A DNA stretch of 64,000 nt from contig NZ_QOCL01000009.1 in NCBI RefSeq assembly GCF_004006665.1, forward strand, positions 372,001 to 436,000, written 5' to 3'. A program made the position numbers and the translations under genes. The notes beneath the pieces are model-generated. The model had not been told where the DNA came from. It worked only from the letters and a program-made list of their open reading frames with translations, and did not search any database. The DNA comes from Halobacteriovorax sp. HLS. Its GTDB lineage: Bacteria > Bdellovibrionota > Bacteriovoracia > Bacteriovoracales > Bacteriovoracaceae. This document shows positions 50,711 to 59,624 of this stretch, one piece after another; within the stretch, counting starts at the first letter, position 1, and the number at the start of each line of letters is the position of its first letter.

Positions 50711-51425
50711 TTCCTGGGTATTTACTAGACCTATTGCTCATAGGGGGCTTCATGGAAATGGGGTCTTGGAAAATACAATCGAAGCCTTTGATAAAGCGAT
50801 CAAAGAGAATCATCCAATAGAGTTAGATATTAGGGTAACTAAGGATGATAAGTTGGTTGTTTTTCACGATAGAACGACCTCCCGAATCTTTACAGAGAAT
50901 TTAGATGTAGAGAAAAGTCATTTATCTGATTTATTAAAATTAGAGGCTAAAGAGAATAGTGCAAAAATTCCTACTTTAGAAAATATTTTAGAGTATGTTG
51001 ATGGAAGAGTTCCTCTTCTTATTGAGATTAAAAATGAGAACTTTGATGGTAGGCTTGAGCGTTTATTAGTCGATCAACTGAGAAATTATCATCATGAGTT
51101 TTCAATTCAATCTTTTAATCCTTGGAGTCTAAAGGAAATCTCTCGACTAGCTCCTGATTTTTCAATTGGACTTTTATCTGGAACATTTAAGAAGTCAAAA
51201 ATGAATTTCTTTTCAAAGCTTGCCTTAAGAAATCTTATCTTCATTCCTTATCTAAGACCTGACTTCCTATCTTTGGAGTTTAGTGGCTATAGTGGTATTC
51301 AAAGAAGAATTGCTGAGATTTATGGAAGCGAAAGAGTTATCTTTTGGACTATTCGAGATAAGAAACAATTGCCTCTGCTGGGAAAACATAATTATATCTT
51401 TGATAACTTTGAGGACAATAAATGA
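50694..51425 (+). CDS. Glycerophosphodiester phosphodiesterase, cytoplasmic
   Basis: A 243-residue GDPD enzyme: PIAHRGLHGNGVLENTIEAF (catalytic His and Arg, metal Glu), IELDIRVTKDDKLVVFHD (metal Glu/Asp, second His), and PLLIEIKNE. The TTG at 50694 is preferred: it makes a 17-bp overlap with DUF1338 and starts ten residues before the conserved IAHRG. The frame stays open upstream to 50529, but that region is the DUF1338 coding sequence read in another frame. The next gene overlaps by 4 bp (ATGA). Likely releases glycerol 3-phosphate from lipid headgroups. Confidence 0.85.
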   Translation: MKVPTDSWVFTRPIAHRGLHGNGVLENTIEAFDKAIKENHPIELDIRVTKDDKLVVFHDRTTSRIFTENLDVEKSHLSDLLKLEAKENSAKIPTLENILEYVDGRVPLLIEIKNENFDGRLERLLVDQLRNYHHEFSIQSFNPWSLKEISRLAPDFSIGLLSGTFKKSKMNFFSKLALRNLIFIPYLRPDFLSLEFSGYSGIQRRIAEIYGSERVIFWTIRDKKQLPLLGKHNYIFDNFEDNK

Positions 51426-52027
51426 AAAAGTATGCGATTTTAATACTGTCATTATTAGGAGTAGCTGCTGTAGGCTATTACTTACTATCTTTCGATATTA
51501 ATAGCGAAATTGAAGAATCAAGCTTGCAGGATGCTCCATCAAAAGAGTCTAAGACCATTGCTTATGAGAGTAATAAGAAGGTAAAGCTCAACATTCATAC
51601 TGACAACAAAAATAATACTGAAGTTGATGTAGAAGAACTCGAGAAGATCAATGAATATCTAGATCAAGTAGAGAAGGATTGGTACAACGAGGTAGAGAAC
51701 CTTTTTCTGAGTGATGCTAAAAGTGGAGAAAGCTTTTTGCAAGAATATAGAGATTTAAAAAGAGGTTATGAGCAAGAAAGAGAGCGAAGATATGAAGATT
51801 TTCATGCGAAAATGAGAAAAGAGCATGGACCTAATTACTCTTATTCGCCTTCGGTCGATGAAGAAATGTTTAATGAAAAACTAGTAAAATCTTATGAACT
51901 CCAGTTAAGCAAAGTCATCGGAGAGAAGCTCATGATTGAATATATGAGTTTAAAAGATTCCTTTAATGAAAAGCAAAAGAGTTCTAAGAAATCGCAAGAT
52001 GATTTCTTTACATCAATTGAGTTCTAA
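51422..52027 (+). CDS. Membrane-anchored coiled-coil protein of unknown function
   Basis: A 201-residue protein with one N-terminal membrane helix (residues 4-23) and no lipobox. The rest is highly charged: an acidic/polar linker to about residue 75, then helices rich in Glu, Lys and Arg with heptad-like spacing (about 80-185). It probably faces the periplasm. It overlaps the GDPD stop (ATGA) and the NUDIX ATG (TAATG), so it is made together with them, but no function can be read. Confidence 0.7.
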   Translation: MKKYAILILSLLGVAAVGYYLLSFDINSEIEESSLQDAPSKESKTIAYESNKKVKLNIHTDNKNNTEVDVEELEKINEYLDQVEKDWYNEVENLFLSDAKSGESFLQEYRDLKRGYEQERERRYEDFHAKMRKEHGPNYSYSPSVDEEMFNEKLVKSYELQLSKVIGEKLMIEYMSLKDSFNEKQKSSKKSQDDFFTSIEF

Positions 52028-52584
52028 TGAAGAAATGGATTACAACTTCCTATATTGAAAACTTCCGCTCCTATGTATTCAATCACTTTATAGCAAAGAG
52101 AAGTAACCATGATCTTTCTTTAAGTGGTGAATTTGATGTTCTTGAATGTCCTAATTGGGTTGTCGTAATTGCGCGTGATGAACATAAGAAATTATTATTA
52201 GTTAAACAGTATCGTCACGGTATAGATGACTTCACTCTAGAGGGCCCTGCTGGTGTTATAGATCCTGGTGAAGACCCTATCGTAAGTGCCAAAAGAGAGC
52301 TACTAGAAGAGACTGGCCATGAATCAAGTGATTGGACATACCTTGGAAAATTAAGTGCGAACCCTGCTTTTCAGACTAATTTCTGCCACTTCTTCTTTGC
52401 TGATAATTGTGCTTACAAAATGGAGCAAAGACTAGACCCACTTGAGGAAATTGAAATAATACTAGTAAATCAATCTGAGATTAAAGAAATGATAGCGAAT
52501 GGTGAAATTCACCACTCGCTCTACTTGGCCGCCCTGGGGCTTTATCAATTACACTTTAACTCTTCTTTGGAGTTTTCTTCGTAA
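52027..52584 (+). CDS. NUDIX hydrolase (ADP-ribose pyrophosphatase-like)
   Basis: A 185-residue NUDIX enzyme. The full box is GVIDPGEDPIVSAKRELLEETGHE (about residues 77-100, pattern G-x5-E-x7-R-E-x-x-E-E-x-G). Sequence before it (LLLVKQYRHGIDDFTLEGPAG) and after it (KLSANPAFQTNFCHFFFA) resembles ADP-ribose and sugar-nucleotide pyrophosphatases. It breaks a nucleoside diphosphate bond as a clean-up or signalling enzyme. Last gene of the oxidase-DUF1338-GDPD operon. Its end overlaps the convergent NYN gene by 29 bp. Confidence 0.9.
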   Translation: MKKWITTSYIENFRSYVFNHFIAKRSNHDLSLSGEFDVLECPNWVVVIARDEHKKLLLVKQYRHGIDDFTLEGPAGVIDPGEDPIVSAKRELLEETGHESSDWTYLGKLSANPAFQTNFCHFFFADNCAYKMEQRLDPLEEIEIILVNQSEIKEMIANGEIHHSLYLAALGLYQLHFNSSLEFSS

Positions 52585-53089
52585 CCTTTTTCTTCGTACT
52601 TTTCTTGGAAGGTGATTTTAGCGTGAACCAATCTTCACTAGTAATAGGATGAAAGTAGTCAGCTTCATCGACAAGAAGTTTAGAAGTGGTTGATTCAACT
52701 GAAGCGATTTCTACTCGAACCCCTTCTGACTTTAAGTGTGAAACGAGTTCAATATAGTCCGAGTCACCAGACATTATAATAATCGTATCAACTTTTTGTG
52801 CTAATTGAGTGGCCTTAATAGACAACGGGATATCTGCACTCTTGTGGCAAGGTCTTACTGAGCCGTGAAAGTTGTTGTGTAGTCTTTCGGCGAGCTTTGA
52901 GGAGATATTCTTTCCTTCTCTAAAGTAGATAAAGCGATTTAATCCTCTATTATCTAATAGTTTTGGAATTAGAGAATCAAAATTAAGCATTGTTGATTCT
53001 TTCTTTGTTTCTGAATGTATTGATCTCTCAATATTATTCCCATCCACCAAAATCGCAACGGATTGGCTGATTAGTACGTCTTTGTTCAT
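52556..53089 (-). CDS. NYN (LabA/DUF88-type) nuclease-domain protein with lysine-rich tail
   Basis: A 177-residue protein. The NYN domain, a PIN-like ribonuclease fold, shows VAILVDGNNIERS (first acidic residue), FIYFREGKNISSKLAERL, and TIIIMSGDSDYIELVSHLKSEGVRVEIAS (the D-x-D site). The last 20 residues are a tail of Lys, Ser, Thr and Pro that could bind nucleic acid, much like the tail on the histone at 21547. Likely an RNA-cleaving or RNA-binding protein. GAGG precedes the ATG; the tail is encoded opposite the end of the NUDIX gene. Confidence 0.88.
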   Translation of the reverse strand: MNKDVLISQSVAILVDGNNIERSIHSETKKESTMLNFDSLIPKLLDNRGLNRFIYFREGKNISSKLAERLHNNFHGSVRPCHKSADIPLSIKATQLAQKVDTIIIMSGDSDYIELVSHLKSEGVRVEIASVESTTSKLLVDEADYFHPITSEDWFTLKSPSKKSTKKKVTKKTPKKS

Positions 53090-53101
53090 TTTACCTCTTG
53101 T

Positions 53102-56100
53102 TCATTCTTGAGAACGGTATTGAATTAAATTATAGAGTAATGCCCCTATATTTAATCTCTTTGCCTTTATATCTTCATTGTATAAAGGATTGAAGTTGAG
53201 GTTAAAGTGATACTTCATCACTTGTCCCTCTGTTGGAATTTTCATATTTTTAATCATGTAGAGAAATACGGTCTTAGTAAACATCTTCTTCCATCCGTAA
53301 AGCTCGGCAATCTTAACGATTGAACCTTCGTATATTAAAAATGCCTTATCAAGCTCTCGCATGTCAATAACATTATCATTATTTAAGTCAAATCTAACAA
53401 ATGTCGACTCTATATTGAGTAGAGCACCCACAACAAGTGTGAAATCTCTAATTCCCATTGGAACAGATTCGTCGTCAACATCTCTAGCAAAACCTTCCGT
53501 TTTACGGATGAAGTCCGTAGACTCTTCTCTTGGAGATCTTTTAAAGTAGTTATCTAGCTTAGGAAAGTACTTGCCATAGTCTAGATCATTTAACCAAGCA
53601 TTAAAGAAGTGTGGTCTGTAGCATCTTGGATAGAAAAGTAAGTCTTGATCAGTTCCTTGATTAGGGCAGTGATTCTTTACTTTATGCATGAGTTCATCGG
53701 CCAAAGTTACAGCAACTATAATCATGCTAGCGTACTCGGCCCCTTCATCTACATTAATTGCATTATCACCATCTGATGCATTTTGAAATAAATCACCTAA
53801 AAGAATAGTATTTTCACCAAAGGTTTCGATACTCTTTGTCCAGAGATTGAACTCTTCTAATACAGGTTTAAAATCAAATAAGAGCATATTGATTCTATCT
53901 ACATCAACTGCATCCTTACCATTGACTTTTATGCTATATCCTAGCATTGCTTTTTTCAGTGCGAATCTTATAAGGCTTAATTGTGTAAAGCCATACTGAT
54001 CTCTTTGAATATCTTTACCAAAGAACTGTATGAACTTTGTTGTCTGTTCATCGCTATCATTTTGACGAACAACTTTTTTAGTAAAGTGTCTATGCTTCTT
54101 TACCGTATAAAGAAATTCTCTTCTAAGTGAAGACATAGAACCATCTCTAATAAGAGGATAATCACTGGTGCGATAAAGATTCAAGTAACTAATCTTCTTT
54201 GGTGAAGATAGTTCTTTTTCAAAAAACTTATAAGTCTTTTCAGTGTAGTGTAGAGACTCTAAAGCTTCGTGAATCCATTCAAAAATAGTGTAGAGGTGTT
54301 CCGATTTAAAATTTGCCACTTCTGGAAATTTTGAAGGGTCAATTTTAGGATCTTTGATTTGATGAAGAACTCTTCCTTTGAACTTTAATAGTGTTGGGGC
54401 AAACTTCTCGAAGTCTATAGGTGAAGAGTCATCAGAGGTTGATTGGTGAATGAACCAATTCAACGAATTCATTAACTCATAACCAGTAAAGTAGCTGACT
54501 TGCGTATCAAGCACTAAGTTTTTCTTAATCTTGGAGTAAGTTTCAAGGTTAAGTGCCGATTGCTTAATAGTATCTACTTCGTTGGTATTATCTGTATGTA
54601 TGAGCTTAAATACAGAGGAGATATATGAAGGAATTTTCGTAGAAATAGTTTTTACTTCAGAAAATGTGAGTACATCTCTAGAACCACCAAAGAGTAAGGT
54701 CTTTAAGGGTTTTAACTTTTCAATATAGTCAACGATATCTGCATCACTACTTTCTTGATCTACTAGTATAGGCCTTAGTCCTTCTAGGATTCTTACATAG
54801 TCCAAATTCTCTTTGATATAGTTCACCCTAGGAAGAACTGCTTGAATAGTGATGTTAAAGAGTTCTGCTTTTTCCTCTAGTTCTTCTGTAAATATATCTA
54901 CCGCACTCGGGTCTTTTTTCGCAATATCAGATTTTTCGTTATAGCTTTGTAGCAGCTCTAGGGCAGACATTGAAATTTCTGTAATATTTAATAGGGCCTT
55001 AATTTCACCAACTGTAATCACTTCTGGTGTTGAGATAAAGACTTCCTCTTTTAAAGTCCTCAGTATTGCATCAATATCACTTTCTTCAAGGCTAATTCCT
55101 CCGAGCTCTTTTGACGAATCTTCTGAATTTGGAGAAAAGAGCTCTTTTAGAATAATTTTTAGATCATTCATCGTCATAGACTCAAGTGAGTCATCTTCTT
55201 CAATAAGAGATGAAAGATTCTCGACTACTTTCTTTAGAAAATGCCATTTCCATGACGAGTCTTTTTGATATGAATCATTCAGATAGCTCAAGTCAAAGTA
55301 GCTCGCCGCTAAACCTTTAATTTTGTCCAATGTTTTATGTAGCTCTTTTTCACTTAGCTGTTCTTTGGTTCCACCAGCGATAAGCACCTTAATACCAAAA
55401 ATTGCATCCAGAAAGTCTATGTCAAAGTTGAAGCTGTCGACTTCACGACTTAAGGTCTTTGCAAAGTTGAGAATATTAATTCTCTTTGGTAGATGTTCCT
55501 CTTTAGAAAGAATATTTTTAATTCTATCGACTCTAATATCAATTTCATTCAAGTACTTCTTTTTAACAATCACTTTTTCTTCAAGTGTGAGAAGTTCAAT
55601 TTCTTTTGTTAGGGTCTTGTGGTCTTCATAGAACTTCATTCCCTCTAAAGAAATATTCAAGTAGGTGAGAAGATGATTAAATTCGATAAAGTTAAAGCTC
55701 GTTTCAGCTCCTCCAATTAGGTCTTTCTTTACACTTTTAAAAACTTTTTCGTAATCTCTTAGATTAAAGTCTGAATCATTACCTGAAACTCTATCGAATA
55801 TAACGAAGAGGTCCTCTATTTTGAAAATGATGTCACTATCAGGAGCAGGATGAATGATATTTTCGAATCTCTTTAAAATATTTTGCTGAAATCCAATATA
55901 TGTCTTTTGGTTTTTAAAATGTTCTTTGCGTATAAAAGTTAAGTCTGTTGCCATAACCACCAGTTTAGGTAGTTTTACGATTGCATACTCTATCTCTTTA
56001 GAAGTTAAAATATTCTTATCTCCACCAAGAAATATCTTTTTTATAAAGAGAATGGCTTCAGCAAGTTTATCATCAATAGGGTTCTTCCCTAGGTCTATTC

Positions 56101-56719
56101 GATCATTGAGACCTAATAAGAACTCCTTGAGGTCTACGGATTTAATTTCATTACCTGGGCGATTTATTATCTCTAAAGACGAGTCAGTAAAGTCCTGTAA
56201 TGCTTTCATTAGGGCCTTTCTCTTTTCAAATGCTTGCTTACCATCTTTTTCATCTTGCATTTCCTTTAATGCTTTAGTGACGATGATGGCCTGCTTATTC
56301 ACAGTTAAAAGAAGTCTAAAAAGAGGGGAAATATTATCTCTACTTATTGTTGTTGCTTCATCTTTAAGCAGTAACATATTTAGTTCGAAGATTAATTTTA
56401 GACCTTGAATGATGGTATCTGAATTATTCTTAAAGAATCGTCTTACGAAATTCGAAAGTTCACTCTCTGATATTGTATCTCTGTCACCACTTCTAACATA
56501 GCGACTAAATTGGTTAAAATTCTCTTCAAGACATTTAATTTGATTTTCAATATTGAGATCAAAGATATTACCAAATTGATCAGGGTCTAACTTACAACTA
56601 GAACTTAGCTCATTAGAAACAAAGATATCCTGGTCTTTCACCGGGGCGTCGTTAATAAATCCACAAGAACTTACTAAACAAAAGATCAATGTAATAAAGG
56701 CAACTTTTAAATTCTTCAT
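53102..56719 (-). CDS. Giant lipoprotein with recurring EF-hand-like loops
   Basis: A 1205-residue lipoprotein (lipobox LVSSC, Cys19), the largest gene here. Close to its end is a canonical EF-hand loop, DLNNDNVIDMRE (1111-1122). Related degenerate loops of the form G-(G/D)-x-x-x-(x)-(L/I)-(T/S)-x-x-E recur at about 77, 232, 336, 449, 678 and 980, each followed by a helix. The protein therefore looks like a long array of EF-hand-like helix-loop-helix units, of which perhaps only the last binds calcium. It should be anchored in a membrane facing the periplasm or outside. No family recognised. Confidence 0.78.
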   Translation of the reverse strand: MKNLKVAFITLIFCLVSSCGFINDAPVKDQDIFVSNELSSSCKLDPDQFGNIFDLNIENQIKCLEENFNQFSRYVRSGDRDTISESELSNFVRRFFKNNSDTIIQGLKLIFELNMLLLKDEATTISRDNISPLFRLLLTVNKQAIIVTKALKEMQDEKDGKQAFEKRKALMKALQDFTDSSLEIINRPGNEIKSVDLKEFLLGLNDRIDLGKNPIDDKLAEAILFIKKIFLGGDKNILTSKEIEYAIVKLPKLVVMATDLTFIRKEHFKNQKTYIGFQQNILKRFENIIHPAPDSDIIFKIEDLFVIFDRVSGNDSDFNLRDYEKVFKSVKKDLIGGAETSFNFIEFNHLLTYLNISLEGMKFYEDHKTLTKEIELLTLEEKVIVKKKYLNEIDIRVDRIKNILSKEEHLPKRINILNFAKTLSREVDSFNFDIDFLDAIFGIKVLIAGGTKEQLSEKELHKTLDKIKGLAASYFDLSYLNDSYQKDSSWKWHFLKKVVENLSSLIEEDDSLESMTMNDLKIILKELFSPNSEDSSKELGGISLEESDIDAILRTLKEEVFISTPEVITVGEIKALLNITEISMSALELLQSYNEKSDIAKKDPSAVDIFTEELEEKAELFNITIQAVLPRVNYIKENLDYVRILEGLRPILVDQESSDADIVDYIEKLKPLKTLLFGGSRDVLTFSEVKTISTKIPSYISSVFKLIHTDNTNEVDTIKQSALNLETYSKIKKNLVLDTQVSYFTGYELMNSLNWFIHQSTSDDSSPIDFEKFAPTLLKFKGRVLHQIKDPKIDPSKFPEVANFKSEHLYTIFEWIHEALESLHYTEKTYKFFEKELSSPKKISYLNLYRTSDYPLIRDGSMSSLRREFLYTVKKHRHFTKKVVRQNDSDEQTTKFIQFFGKDIQRDQYGFTQLSLIRFALKKAMLGYSIKVNGKDAVDVDRINMLLFDFKPVLEEFNLWTKSIETFGENTILLGDLFQNASDGDNAINVDEGAEYASMIIVAVTLADELMHKVKNHCPNQGTDQDLLFYPRCYRPHFFNAWLNDLDYGKYFPKLDNYFKRSPREESTDFIRKTEGFARDVDDESVPMGIRDFTLVVGALLNIESTFVRFDLNNDNVIDMRELDKAFLIYEGSIVKIAELYGWKKMFTKTVFLYMIKNMKIPTEGQVMKYHFNLNFNPLYNEDIKAKRLNIGALLYNLIQYRSQE

Positions 56720-56870
56720 TTAACTCTTTGTTTATTTTTTATTGAATTTATCTGATTTGGGCCTTAATTTGAAGAAAAGTATGACGAACCTGTGTTTATT
56801 ACACAGTGTGTTAAAACTTCTGGTTTGAGCGAGCAATACAAGTCATAATAAGAGAAAAGGAGCATTTTTC

Positions 56871-58217
56871 TTGCTAAGTTTACGCAATATCAGATATTTA
56901 GCCTTGCTGATTGTCAGCATTCCCTGCGCTCACGCAGGTCTTGAAGGTAGTTTCTCGTTTGAAACCTTTCAAAGGTTGAATAATCCTAGCGAAAAGACTG
57001 AAGCCGTTAATTGGTCTGGTCTATCTCTTGGTTATAAAGACACAACTAGAGATTCAGAAGTTCAAGCAGAAGGGAGTTTTAGGTACTATTTCAGTGGCCC
57101 TAAGTCATTAAATTACTCTGTACCAAGCTTATACTATAGTGCCTTTACGGAAGACTCGACTTGGACCTTTGGTCGTAAAGTCGTAAATTGGTCGCCAAAT
57201 GAAAAGTACTGGCTCTTAGGTAATTTAAACCCAAGACAGGGTTATACTTTGCTTTCTTCTAAGCAAGAAGGTCTTACAGGTTTACATTACACTAAAGAGA
57301 TGTCTAAAGAAGCATCTCTGGATATTTTCTTTTCTTATTTTTATATTCCTACCATGAACCCTAGTGTTGATATTCAAGATGGTGAGGTTGTAAGTACTTC
57401 GGAGTGGATGAGAATGCCTCCAAAGAAGACGATTATTTTGGATCAGGTCGTTCCAATTTACTATGATATGAATCGACCAACTAATAGTGATATAATTTTT
57501 CAAAAAAGTATGGGGATAAGTTCTAAGTACAAGTGGACTGGAGGAAATGTTTCGGCCTATGCGATCTATAAGCCTGAAAGTAGTCTCCGCTCTAATGCAG
57601 AGGCGTCTCTATCTAGTGACGGTTCACAGGTTCTGGTAACGGCAAATCCTATTGTAAACCACCACCTTATATATGGTATGCAAACTTCTCAAAAGTTTGG
57701 TGATGTTCTAGGTGTAATATCTTTTGATGTAACGGACCCTAATGCAAAATTAGGAGATGACTTCGAGGTTTTAAATCCACTGCAATTAAAAGATAATGAT
57801 CGGGTCTTCGAAAGTGAGTACTTTTCCATAGAACCAAGTTACGACAAAGAAAGTTATCTAACTTTTTCAGCTCAGGTTGATAGGCCTTTCTACTCACTTT
57901 CAATGAATTATATAAAACTTATGAGTGAAAATTCTCGTGGAAGTGATGATTTCTTCTCTGAGACAGTAAAGTGGAAAAGTACAATTGGAACGATGGCAAA
58001 AGTTATGTGGACTGATCAGTTCTTTACTTTGCTTGATTATAGACTGGACTTTGAGCGTAAGGATCAGATTATTAGAATGGAAGGAGACTATATTTTTAAC
58101 AGAAGCCTAGGTGTTAGGTTAGGAGTAGAACTTATAAAGTCTCCGGAGATAAACTCATATTGGAGTGCCTATAGAGCTAATGATACCGTTTATACTTCTT
58201 TAAACTATCTCTTCTGA
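56871..58217 (+). CDS. Outer-membrane beta-barrel protein of unknown function
   Basis: A 448-residue protein with a signal peptide (cleavage near AHA-GL). The mature sequence alternates polar and hydrophobic residues in long strands, with many Ser, Tyr, Trp and Asn, and ends in phenylalanine (TSLNYLF), the signal for outer-membrane assembly. TTG at 56871 is the start, with AAAGGAG about nine bases upstream. No enzyme motif seen. It overlaps the convergent acyltransferase gene by 13 bp. Could be a porin or specialised channel. Confidence 0.75.
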   Translation: MLSLRNIRYLALLIVSIPCAHAGLEGSFSFETFQRLNNPSEKTEAVNWSGLSLGYKDTTRDSEVQAEGSFRYYFSGPKSLNYSVPSLYYSAFTEDSTWTFGRKVVNWSPNEKYWLLGNLNPRQGYTLLSSKQEGLTGLHYTKEMSKEASLDIFFSYFYIPTMNPSVDIQDGEVVSTSEWMRMPPKKTIILDQVVPIYYDMNRPTNSDIIFQKSMGISSKYKWTGGNVSAYAIYKPESSLRSNAEASLSSDGSQVLVTANPIVNHHLIYGMQTSQKFGDVLGVISFDVTDPNAKLGDDFEVLNPLQLKDNDRVFESEYFSIEPSYDKESYLTFSAQVDRPFYSLSMNYIKLMSENSRGSDDFFSETVKWKSTIGTMAKVMWTDQFFTLLDYRLDFERKDQIIRMEGDYIFNRSLGVRLGVELIKSPEINSYWSAYRANDTVYTSLNYLF

Positions 58218-58888
58218 TTCCAATTTCTTTTTTCTAAACTCGTCCAATTTTTAAAATTATCTCTAACCTTAGATTCTATCTCATCGAGAGACTGCTTTAG
58301 CTCCATCTGATAACTCTCAAAGGATCGATCAGTCGTAATTGCTATCGGGCTTCCATAACAGACAATAATTCTAGTAAAGAGTTTAGGTAATCTAAACTTA
58401 TCCCAACTATTAAAAGACCAGAACTTCTCAGCAATTGGTAAGTAAGGAATAATAGTTGTTTCAGACTTTATGGCCATATCTACTATGCCTGGTTTAACTT
58501 CTTTCGCTGGTCCTTTTGGACCATCAATTGTCACTGCTCCAGGGTGAGCTTGGCAGAGCTTTTCAATCATTTCTTCTTTAGCGGCCTTGCCACCTTTATC
58601 TACACCGGCCTTATTTCTAGAGCTTCCTCGAACCACAATTGTTCCTATTTTTTTGCAAGTGTAGGCCACTGGGTCTGCATCCTTAGATCTAGAGACAATG
58701 ACGATATGTGGATTTCCTCTTTGGGCAAGTATTCCATGTAGCAGGTTTTGATGCCAAATTCCAAGTAGGTAATTGCCATGTTTGCTAAGTTTTTGGGCCT
58801 GTGTGATATTTTCAAGTCCCATAAATCTGTATCTGTATGTTGAATTGAGAAGTCTAGCTATAAAGTAGATAATATTGGCAATGAACAT
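58205..58888 (-). CDS. Lysophospholipid acyltransferase-like protein (DUF374)
   Basis: A 227-residue protein of the DUF374 family, related to lysophospholipid and lipid A acyltransferases. Features are GIWHQNLLHGIL (the H-x4-(D/N) active-site block equivalent), IVIVSRSKDADPVAYTCKKIGTIVVRGSSRNKAGVDKGG, and VTIDGPKGPAKEVKPGIVDMA, the family hallmark. An N-terminal membrane-binding helix is present. It likely adds an acyl chain to a lipid A-like or phospholipid precursor. Its AGGAG ribosome-binding site lies in the right arm of the hairpin at 58896-58926, with seven T between it and the ATG. Confidence 0.9.
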   Translation of the reverse strand: MFIANIIYFIARLLNSTYRYRFMGLENITQAQKLSKHGNYLLGIWHQNLLHGILAQRGNPHIVIVSRSKDADPVAYTCKKIGTIVVRGSSRNKAGVDKGGKAAKEEMIEKLCQAHPGAVTIDGPKGPAKEVKPGIVDMAIKSETTIIPYLPIAEKFWSFNSWDKFRLPKLFTRIIVCYGSPIAITTDRSFESYQMELKQSLDEIESKVRDNFKNWTSLEKRNWNQKR

Positions 58889-58926
58889 AAAAAAAGCTCC
58901 TATATAGACAAAGACTATAGAGGAGC
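58889..58926 (-). terminator. Terminator of the RRM gene that also carries the ribosome-binding site of the next gene
   Basis: On the minus strand GCTCCTCTATAG pairs with CTATATAGGAGC (12 bp, one mismatch, 7-base loop) and is followed by TTTTTTT, a good Rho-independent terminator 24 bp after the RRM stop. The right arm contains AGGAG, and the ATG of the DUF374 gene follows the T-run directly. Confidence 0.8.
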
Positions 58927-58949
58927 ACTAATCGCTTTACAAGTAGAGA

Positions 58950-59477
58950 CTATCTATTTGTTGATTGAAATAGAACATCTAGACCAACTTTTTTGATCTT
59001 AGATTTCTTAATAATTGATTTTTCCTCATTCTTAGAAAGAGGTTTTGGTTTCGGCGCATGAGCTGCTTTAGACATGTCCATTCCTTCTCTTTCAAGAGCA
59101 ATACTTACTTTAACCGTTCTACCGTCGATGACTTTTCCATTTAATGCTGCTACAGCATCAAGGGCGGCCTTTTTGGTCTGCATCTCAACAAATGCAATAC
59201 CTTTACTCTTTTCAGTTTTTTCGTCTAAAATTAAGTTAACTTTTTCAACGTAACCAAATGGCTTGAATAACTTCATTACGCCAAAATCATCTTTTTTATA
59301 GTTTAAATTCCCGATGTAAACGACAGGATTCTTCTGCGCGTTTGGATCAAATTTTACAGGTTTCTTTGGGGAGCTAGCTTTAGTAAAGCTATTAGGTCTT
59401 TTTGCATTAGTTGTTTTGCCAACTCTTGCTGTGTTTTTCGAGCTACTTCTTTTGAAGTCTCTTTTTTCCGTTTTCAT
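58950..59477 (-). CDS. RRM-type RNA-binding protein with basic extensions
   Basis: A 175-residue protein with one RRM (about residues 52-128): RNP2 is VVYIGNL and RNP1 is KGIAFVEM. It differs from the small RRM protein at 9317 in having a 50-residue Lys/Arg/Ser-rich N-terminal extension and a basic C-terminal segment, which would add general nucleic-acid affinity. AAGGA precedes the ATG. A terminator follows at 58889-58926, overlapping the control region of the next gene. Confidence 0.9.
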   Translation of the reverse strand: MKTEKRDFKRSSSKNTARVGKTTNAKRPNSFTKASSPKKPVKFDPNAQKNPVVYIGNLNYKKDDFGVMKLFKPFGYVEKVNLILDEKTEKSKGIAFVEMQTKKAALDAVAALNGKVIDGRTVKVSIALEREGMDMSKAAHAPKPKPLSKNEEKSIIKKSKIKKVGLDVLFQSTNR

Positions 59478-59624
59478 AATGCGTCCTTATAATAGGTTTT
59501 TGCGCAATGTAGCACTAATCATTGTAGAAAACTACATAAGAAGTAGAAAATTCAATGTACTTTCTGGCCAGTACTTACTAGCTCATGTAAAAGTATTGTT
59601 ATTATATTTATATTTGGAGAGAGA

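Noticed and set aside
55926-56408. 160-codon open frame on the plus strand inside the giant lipoprotein gene
   Set aside because: Composition is Ser/Leu/Arg-rich as expected of the antisense of a Lys/Glu/Asp-rich helical protein; no ribosome-binding site or domain.
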